Assembly: GCA_017649745.1 (NCBI GenBank)
Contig: JAGCGE010000254.1
Span: 1-8,920 of the forward strand
DNA from: Clostridiales bacterium
GTDB lineage: Bacteria > Bacillota_A > Clostridia > Saccharofermentanales > Saccharofermentanaceae
Direction: 5' to 3'
DNA: 8,920 bases
The translations under genes and the position numbers were made by a program. The notes under the pieces were generated by a model that made no database searches, was not told where the DNA came from, and was given only the letters and a program-made list of their open reading frames with translations. Numbering within the stretch: the stretch's first letter is position 1; each line of letters opens with the position of its first letter. Shown here piece by piece: positions 4,632 to 8,920 of the stretch.

Positions 4632-5225
4632 ATGGCAGAAGAGAATAAGAAGCCTAAGGCCACCGTTAAGAAACCAAGTATTGTGAGGGATCTTGTAACT
4701 TATGCAATACGCGAGGAGATTGAGCCTCGTTCAACCGAAATCATGCATAGTGTGTTTACAGGCGTTCTCGATATGTTCGGGGATGCCGCACGTAAGACAA
4801 TTGACCATTGGATGTATCCTGAAGGTAATGCTCCTAAGGGTAGGAGTAAGCCTCTGAATACACAGGCGACAAACTATAACACACGTACATATGATACAAC
4901 CGCAAACTCGACAAGAGAGCGCAACCCGAAACCCAAGGTTGGACAGAGAAGCAGTCGTGACGTCCAGCTCATATGGGTCGACAACGAGGCAGACGCTAAA
5001 GAAATCGTCACAACCCTGTATGAGGCCATTGATAACTATGAGAAGGCCAAGGTCGCAGAATACTACGAAACTGTGAACAGGGTTTGTAATACAAACATCC
5101 CGATCGCTTTTCCGGATTTCAATTACGGATGGAGTAAGGATGAGAAAAATGGAATTGGATACTTTAGGGATAGAGGCAAGTATTATATCGATCTGCCGAA
5201 ACCTATTAACATTGAGAATATTTGA
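4632..5225 (+). CDS. conserved gut-phage protein with YGW motif
   Basis: A 197-residue protein of a type I remember as common in gut phages, with no known function. In order: a Lys/Pro-rich start (1-16); a helical region with a hydrophobic face (about 17-62, VRDLVTYAIREEIEP and VFTGVLDMFGDAARKTIDHW); a low-complexity Asn/Thr/Arg/Tyr linker (about 66-108); and a C-terminal domain starting with QLIWVDNEADAKEIV (112-126), then a YEKAKVAEYYE helix, the NYGWS motif (164-168) and a strand ending YYIDLPKPI. The start at 4632 is chosen for AGAGGAG (4618-4624) seven bases upstream; the frame is open further upstream only because it runs through hairpin H4. The stop TGA (5223-5225) overlaps the ribosome site of the next gene. 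Probably soluble or peripherally membrane-bound. Confidence 0.85.
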   Translation: MAEENKKPKATVKKPSIVRDLVTYAIREEIEPRSTEIMHSVFTGVLDMFGDAARKTIDHWMYPEGNAPKGRSKPLNTQATNYNTRTYDTTANSTRERNPKPKVGQRSSRDVQLIWVDNEADAKEIVTTLYEAIDNYEKAKVAEYYETVNRVCNTNIPIAFPDFNYGWSKDEKNGIGYFRDRGKYYIDLPKPINIENI

Positions 5226-5239
5226 AGGGAGAATTTACC

Positions 5240-6145
5240 ATGAATGCTAAGTGGCTTTTGAAGCGTGTTGGAACCGCAATTTACAATAACAGATCGAATA
5301 TCGAGTTCGCAGTTGGTACAGGACTCGTAGTAGTTGGCACCGGTATGATGGTGTCTAATGCAGAGGAAGTAGTAGAAGTTAAGAAGGATCTTGAACAGCA
5401 GAGAGAACGTATCAGGCTTACTGATGAATCCGATGGCTGGAAGGACGATAAGGCTAGAGGAAGGGCTTGCTACAATCTGGCTACAAGCGCGATTAAAGGA
5501 TACGGAAAAGCACTTGGACCCGGTGCCGCAGTTGAGGCTGGTGGTCTTGCGCTTATGGGTATCAGTCATGCAACAGATAGAAAAGAAATTGCAGTGGGTG
5601 CAGCAGCGCTTACATCACTTGCGGCTCAGTTTGAGAGTTATCGTGAAGCATGTCGTGCAGATCAGGGCGATGAGAAGGATGAAGAATATCTTCTTGGTAC
5701 AGTTAAGGAAGTAGAAATGAAAGATGACGGTACAACCGAGTCTAAGACAACTGTAACAAAAGTCGCTCCTCATACAATTATGTTTGATGAGTCCAATCCT
5801 AACTGGGAAAAGGCGGACTTTGCGAACTATGAATACCTGTCGAATCATCTTCGTTGGTTGAATGAGCGTCTCTGGAGAGAAGGCGTTCTGTTCGGGAATG
5901 ATATTCGTAGAGACATAGGCGAGGGCATTGACGCTAACGCTTGTGACTGGGGTATCACCGCAATGGACGATGACGGAAATAGACAGTGGCTCTCATTTGG
6001 TATTGAAAAGAATACTGAAAGAGCACAGGCATTCAGAGACGGTAAGGAAAGGTCCTTTGTGATCGTTCTGAATGTTGAACCACAGGTTAATAAGAAACTA
6101 TACAGGCTTAAGAAGTATCTTCGAGCCGACGGTACACTTAAATAA
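5240..6145 (+). CDS. DUF6353-like phage membrane protein, second copy
   Basis: A 301-residue protein with an N-terminal amphipathic stretch, a membrane helix (about 21-39, IEFAVGTGLVVVGTGMMV), a charged coiled stretch (41-60), two further Ala/Gly-rich helices (about 91-109 and 117-131), and a C-terminal domain with LRWLNERLWREGVLFGNDI, the turn GEGIDANACDWGI and a final strand SFVIVLNVEPQ. The same layout and C-terminal elements in the same order as the 3208 product suggest distant paralogues; the family function is unknown. The start ATG follows AAGGGAG (5225-5231) by eight bases; an upstream in-frame TTG at 5222 would remove that site from its role. The gap to the previous gene is 14 bases, so the two are surely co-transcribed. 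Anchored in the cytoplasmic membrane by prediction. Confidence 0.8.
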   Translation: MNAKWLLKRVGTAIYNNRSNIEFAVGTGLVVVGTGMMVSNAEEVVEVKKDLEQQRERIRLTDESDGWKDDKARGRACYNLATSAIKGYGKALGPGAAVEAGGLALMGISHATDRKEIAVGAAALTSLAAQFESYREACRADQGDEKDEEYLLGTVKEVEMKDDGTTESKTTVTKVAPHTIMFDESNPNWEKADFANYEYLSNHLRWLNERLWREGVLFGNDIRRDIGEGIDANACDWGITAMDDDGNRQWLSFGIEKNTERAQAFRDGKERSFVIVLNVEPQVNKKLYRLKKYLRADGTLK

Positions 6146-6177
6146 TTATATTTGTCTCGCGAAAGGAGAACACTATT
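6144..6177 (+). promoter_or_regulatory. AT-rich leader with ribosome site, no hairpin
   Basis: The 32-base gap contains AATTATATTT, then TCTCGCGAAAGGAGAA. The same arrangement, TAATTATATT then TCGTGAAAGGAGAA, fills the gap before the 3208 gene (3178-3200). The TTATATT element equals the tails of hairpins H1-H5 but no stem precedes it. No -10 box sits at the 19-base offset, so I do not call a promoter. Confidence 0.4.
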
Positions 6178-6729
6178 ATGTTTACACCAATTACTAAGAT
6201 TCTTATCGGAAGCGCTATCGTACTTGGAGGCGCAGCAGTTGCAGTAGCTGTATCATCAGACAAGAAGGAGGAGAAGGCTAAGACCTCTTCTCCTAACAAG
6301 GTTAAGTCCATCGAAGAGTTCAAGGCTGAGCGTAAGGCTGAAGAAGAGGACAAGTCCATTGTTAAGAGAATTAAGAGATACGTTAAAAAGAAGTTTGTTA
6401 AGTTCCTTACATGGGTTGCTCTTCATATGCAGGAGATCGAGTCAACTGCCGCTGTTATCGGTTTAGGGTCCACAGTAATTGGTATAGTGAATGCCGTTAG
6501 GGACTTTAAACATGGTAATGATCTAAACGCCAAGGTTGATGAACTACAGCGAACAATAGATCAGTGCAGGAATGATAATATCAGGATGTGCGATAGTCTT
6601 GGTAATTATATTTACGAATGCACTGAAGTCCTTAACGATAACCTCAAGCGGACAGATAAGGATGTTATCAAGCTTGCGGAGGCACAGGGTGTTCAGATTC
6701 TAGAAGAAGGCGAGGTGTTTGAAGCATGA
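6178..6729 (+). CDS. two-helix membrane protein with coiled-coil domain
   Basis: A 183-residue protein. An N-terminal membrane helix (about 8-26, ILIGSAIVLGGAAVAVAV) is followed by a highly charged Lys/Glu linker (28-75), a second hydrophobic segment (about 91-107, AAVIGLGSTVIGIVNAV) and a long coiled-coil tail (about 112-175, DLNAKVDELQRTIDQC and DVIKLAEAQ). The second helix plus coiled coil resembles a type of phage protein I remember next to DUF6353-like genes; no function is known. The strongly basic stretch KRIKRYVKKKFVK (63-75) before helix two would keep the linker inside. The ATG follows AAAGGAG (6162-6168) by nine bases. Its stop overlaps the start of the next gene (ATGA at 6726-6729), which suggests translational coupling. 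Confidence 0.85.
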   Translation: MFTPITKILIGSAIVLGGAAVAVAVSSDKKEEKAKTSSPNKVKSIEEFKAERKAEEEDKSIVKRIKRYVKKKFVKFLTWVALHMQEIESTAAVIGLGSTVIGIVNAVRDFKHGNDLNAKVDELQRTIDQCRNDNIRMCDSLGNYIYECTEVLNDNLKRTDKDVIKLAEAQGVQILEEGEVFEA

Positions 6730-6863
6730 CACTCGAAGAGTTAGAGCAGCTGATAGATGCTTACGAGGCGATTCTTAGAGATATTAAGAATGAGCGCAAT
6801 AAACTTATATTAGAGAATGAACGCATTCGAAAAGAAATAGAAAGGAGTAAGAACAATGAATAA
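6726..6863 (+). CDS. 45-residue coiled-coil microprotein, overlapped on both sides
   Basis: A short gene: ATG at 6726 inside the ATGA overlap with the previous stop, TAA at 6861-6863, overlapping the next start by eight bases. The product is a single predicted amphipathic helix, about half Glu, Lys, Arg, Asp and Asn, with Leu/Ile in heptad spacing (LEELEQLIDAYEAIL, then LILENERIRKEIE). There is no strong ribosome site at the usual distance (AGGCGAGG is 11-12 bases away), so termination-reinitiation from the upstream gene is likely. The ribosome site of the following gene (AAAGGAG, 6841-6847) lies within its last codons. It may pair with the coiled coil of the 6178 product (inference). Confidence 0.75.
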   Translation: MTLEELEQLIDAYEAILRDIKNERNKLILENERIRKEIERSKNNE

Positions 6864-7596
6864 GTTTGCAGTTGCAGCACTTAGTTTCGCGGCCGGTGGA
6901 TTAGCCGGCTTTTTGGTTGGATATTTCATAACTATAGAAAAAGAGGAAGGCGAGCGTGAAGTTGTAACCGCCGCTGACCTCAAGGCTAAAGAAAAAGAAG
7001 ACGTAGAGTCAAAAAAGCCCGAAGTAGAAAAACCGGAAAATGTTGTCGAGATCTCATCTAATGAAGCCCCTACTGACGAGGATGAAGACGATCCATATTC
7101 CAAACTTGTATCATCAGGACCTGCCCGTATAGCGAGGCCCGGACAGAACGGTGTCAACTATTCGAAAGTTAGGGAGATTGTAGTTAAGAACGGTTACACT
7201 GATCCCGAAGATATTGAGGCTGTTATTAATGATCCTGATAACGAGGAAACTTATGAAGAGCGCTTAGAAAGAGAGGCAATAGAGGATTCCGAAGCTATGG
7301 CAGAATACAGACGTAAAAACAAAGACAAAATTGTACCTATCCCTCATGACGAATGGGACACAGATTTCCCGGAAATAGTATTTGATCACGCAGATCTTCA
7401 TTACTTTACAGAAGATGGAGTTCTTACTGATGATGACGGTAATAAGATCATGGAATACGAGTATATGGGACCGAAGCCTAGACAGATGGGATGGATGAGC
7501 AATAGCGAAAACGTTATTTATATTCGCAATAACCCTAAGGAAACTGACTTCCAGGTTTGGAAGCATAACTGCACATTTGAGGATTGGTGGGCGTAA
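6856..7596 (+). CDS. membrane-anchored acidic phage protein with VIYIRN tail
   Basis: A 246-residue protein with an N-terminal anchor (about 4-27, FAVAALSFAAGGLAGFLVGY), a long acidic, Pro/Glu/Lys-rich disordered region (about 28-95), a helical acidic stretch (about 100-155), and a compact C-terminal domain: VPIPHDEWDTDFPE, HYFTEDGVLTDDDG (182-195) and VIYIRNNPKETDFQVW (220-235). The order 'I-P-x-D/E-E-W/F ... Y-x-DGVLTDDD ... VxxRN ... D-(F/Y)-x-(V/I)' matches a family I remember from gut phages as hypothetical; no catalytic motif is visible. The ATG follows AAAGGAG by eight bases and overlaps the preceding microgene. The acidic middle could be a DNA-mimicking or flexible linker. The TAA stop lies two bases before the next start. 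Confidence 0.85.
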   Translation: MNKFAVAALSFAAGGLAGFLVGYFITIEKEEGEREVVTAADLKAKEKEDVESKKPEVEKPENVVEISSNEAPTDEDEDDPYSKLVSSGPARIARPGQNGVNYSKVREIVVKNGYTDPEDIEAVINDPDNEETYEERLEREAIEDSEAMAEYRRKNKDKIVPIPHDEWDTDFPEIVFDHADLHYFTEDGVLTDDDGNKIMEYEYMGPKPRQMGWMSNSENVIYIRNNPKETDFQVWKHNCTFEDWWA

Positions 7597-7598
7597 AC

Positions 7599-8123
7599 AT
7601 GATAAGAAAAGAGTCAGATTATCACGTTTGGCTCCGGACTTTAGTAGGCAACTGTAGACACTATACAAGACTGATCCAGCAACTCGATGATACACCGTAC
7701 ACTTGGATATTTAATCTAGATTCGAATCGTGCAGAAGGCGGTAAGAGTCTTAGAGAAAAATATGCCTATCATGCTAGTGTTGAAGCTGACGACGTTAGAA
7801 CTAGTCCGTGTACGGTGTTAGAGATGCTTATCAGTGTAGCGGATCATATGACTGATCAACTTGGAGAAGATATCGCAACTTGGTTCTGGGTTATTATTGA
7901 TAACCTCGGATTAAATAGCTATACAGATGATGACTACTATCCTCAAGGAGTTGACGTAAAACTTAATAATTGGATGAGACATGAATACGGAGCCGATGGA
8001 GTTGGTTCTATATTTCCGCTTCAGCATTATCGTGGTGACTGCAGGAACTTAGATGTTTGGTCACAAATGAATGCATGGATTAATGAGAATTATCCGTCAG
8101 ATAATAGCTGGCTAAATCTGTGA
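7599..8123 (+). CDS. conserved phage hypothetical protein, W/Y-rich
   Basis: A 174-residue soluble-looking protein with no membrane helix. Motifs in order: WIFNLDSNRAEGGKSLR (36-52), CTVLEMLISVADHM (71-84), TWFWVIIDNLGL (94-105), a charged segment with NNWMRHEYG (123-131), SIFPLQHYRGDCRN (137-150) and DVWSQMNAW (152-160). This series (NRAxxG, VLEML, WFW-NLGL, FPL, then R-x3-VWxQM) is one I remember as a widespread gut-phage family without assigned function. The start at 7599 is preferred because GGTGGG (7586-7591) lies seven bases upstream; an in-frame TTG at 7584 would give only five extra residues. Its stop TGA at 8121-8123 overlaps the ribosome site of the helicase gene, which supports tight co-translation with replication. 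Confidence 0.85.
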   Translation: MIRKESDYHVWLRTLVGNCRHYTRLIQQLDDTPYTWIFNLDSNRAEGGKSLREKYAYHASVEADDVRTSPCTVLEMLISVADHMTDQLGEDIATWFWVIIDNLGLNSYTDDDYYPQGVDVKLNNWMRHEYGADGVGSIFPLQHYRGDCRNLDVWSQMNAWINENYPSDNSWLNL

Positions 8124-8138
8124 AAGGAGGATTAGAAA

Positions 8139-8920
8139 GTGTTCGACTTTCTAAAGGTAATTAAGACCTATCGGGGCGGTCGATACAACTACAAACCGAC
8201 ATTTATCACTAAGTCCTCCATAAAGGATTTAATGACAAGAGGCGGCCAGTTCTACGCCATCTTTGATGAAGACACCGGGTTCTGGACGAAGTCTAAGCCT
8301 AGGGCAATAGAACTTATAGACAGACAAGTCCGTGACTACACAATCAAAGACAGCGGCGAAGAAGCCATGAAAGATCATGATCATGGTCCTCAGATACAGA
8401 CTATGGCAGATTCAGCAAATCACCTTGTTGAGCAGTTCGATAGATTCTGTAAAACCATGGGAGACAACTGGCACGCTCTCGATCAAAAGATGTTGTTCTC
8501 TAACTCTGATATTAAGAGGTCTGATTACGCATCTAGGTGTTTAGATTATCCGTTAATCGAACAGCCTACGCCTTACTATGATACGCTTTGTAGCATATTA
8601 TATTTGCCGGATGAGCGAGAGAAATGGGAATGGGCTGTAGGATCCATGATTACAGGTGACAGTACTCGTATACAGAAAATGTTTGCGTTTTACGGTGAAC
8701 CTGGAACGGGTAAAAGTACCATCATCAGTAAGATATTTGCAGACCAGATCTTCGGTGGAATCGATATGGGTTATGCCGTGAAGTTCGAAGCAAATAACTT
8801 ATGTGGTGGTAATGAATTTGGTACAGATTTCCTGGCCAATGACTCTGTGCTTGTCTATGACGATGACGCTGAAATGGGAATGATTACGGTTAGGTCTACA
8901 CTTAACAAAATTATATCCCA
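8139..8920 (+). CDS. SF3 (P4/D5-like) replication helicase, 3' end cut by window
   Basis: An open frame of 260 codons running off the window. Residues 186-194 are GEPGTGKST, a Walker A motif; residues 237-243 (VLVYDDD) are a Walker B strand ending in two or more acidic residues, as in superfamily 3 helicases. The preceding WEWAVGSMITGDSTRIQKMF and the following MGMITVRSTLNKII agree with the ATPase of P4/D5-like phage replication helicases. Such proteins form hexamers that unwind DNA and load primase at the replication fork. The N-terminal 150 residues show no primase motif that I can see. The start is GTG at 8139, eight bases after AAAGGAGG (8123-8130); the next in-frame ATGs lack a ribosome site. 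Helicase activity is inferred from the family. A packaging or other AAA+ ATPase is the main alternative. Confidence 0.85.
   Translation, partial: MFDFLKVIKTYRGGRYNYKPTFITKSSIKDLMTRGGQFYAIFDEDTGFWTKSKPRAIELIDRQVRDYTIKDSGEEAMKDHDHGPQIQTMADSANHLVEQFDRFCKTMGDNWHALDQKMLFSNSDIKRSDYASRCLDYPLIEQPTPYYDTLCSILYLPDEREKWEWAVGSMITGDSTRIQKMFAFYGEPGTGKSTIISKIFADQIFGGIDMGYAVKFEANNLCGGNEFGTDFLANDSVLVYDDDAEMGMITVRSTLNKIIS

Noticed and set aside
7264..7695. Long open frame on the - strand (143 codons)
   Set aside because: It lies opposite two well-supported + strand genes with good ribosome sites, is unusually Cys/Phe/Val-rich, and has no ribosome site or promoter of its own. The same applies to - strand frames at 5183-5569 and 6810-7157.

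Overview
The window reads as part of a tailed-phage or prophage genome whose host is probably a gut- or rumen-type Clostridia (Lachnospiraceae/Oscillospiraceae-like). The reasons are: every gene is on the + strand; genes are short and tightly packed with strong AAGGAG-type ribosome sites; several proteins resemble families I remember from uncultured gut phages (DUF6353-like proteins, a small C-x2-C protein, a coiled-coil membrane protein, and a W-rich protein with a VWSQMNAW tail); and the right end holds the ATPase of a P4/D5-like SF3 replication helicase. I see no integrase, structural genes, tRNAs, CRISPR or insertion sequences. Host and lifestyle are inference; family recognition is from memory, not from a search.

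Layout. Left part (45-4552): eight small genes in short units. They are a one-helix membrane protein (45-383), a helix-turn-helix regulator with a coiled coil (511-969), a soluble-looking protein (1047-1619), a one-helix membrane protein (1683-2075), a small Cys4 protein (2140-2301), a two-helix hydrophobic protein (2366-2563), an anchored coiled-coil protein (2644-3180) and a DUF6353-like membrane protein (3208-4065). After a 190-bp gap with an in-frame extension and an inverted repeat comes an acidic one-helix protein (4256-4552). Right part (4632-8920): seven genes run with almost no gaps or with overlaps: a conserved phage protein, a second DUF6353-like protein, a two-helix coiled-coil protein, a 45-aa coiled coil, an anchored acidic protein, a conserved soluble protein and the SF3 helicase, cut by the window edge. 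At least eight products have a predicted membrane helix, so the block may encode an envelope-associated complex next to replication.

Regulation is the most striking part. Five intergenic hairpins (H1-H5) form one family: 13-16 perfect RNA base pairs with 12 G-U wobbles in total and no mismatch, mostly GNRA (GAAA/GCAA) loops, and a tail TTATATTTT. Four intergenic sites share a promoter-like motif, TCGYG, then 14 bases, then a -10-like hexamer (TATAAT, TATAGT, TATAGT, TAAGAT), always with exactly 19 bases from the start of one block to the start of the other. The two elements alternate: promoter, gene, hairpin, gene(s), promoter, and so on. At three of the four promoters, the sequence between the two blocks (reaching just into the -10 in two cases) is complementary to the downstream ribosome site or start codon. 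Read-through RNA could therefore fold the start region shut, while RNA begun locally could not. This resembles the known timing control of some phage T4 late genes.
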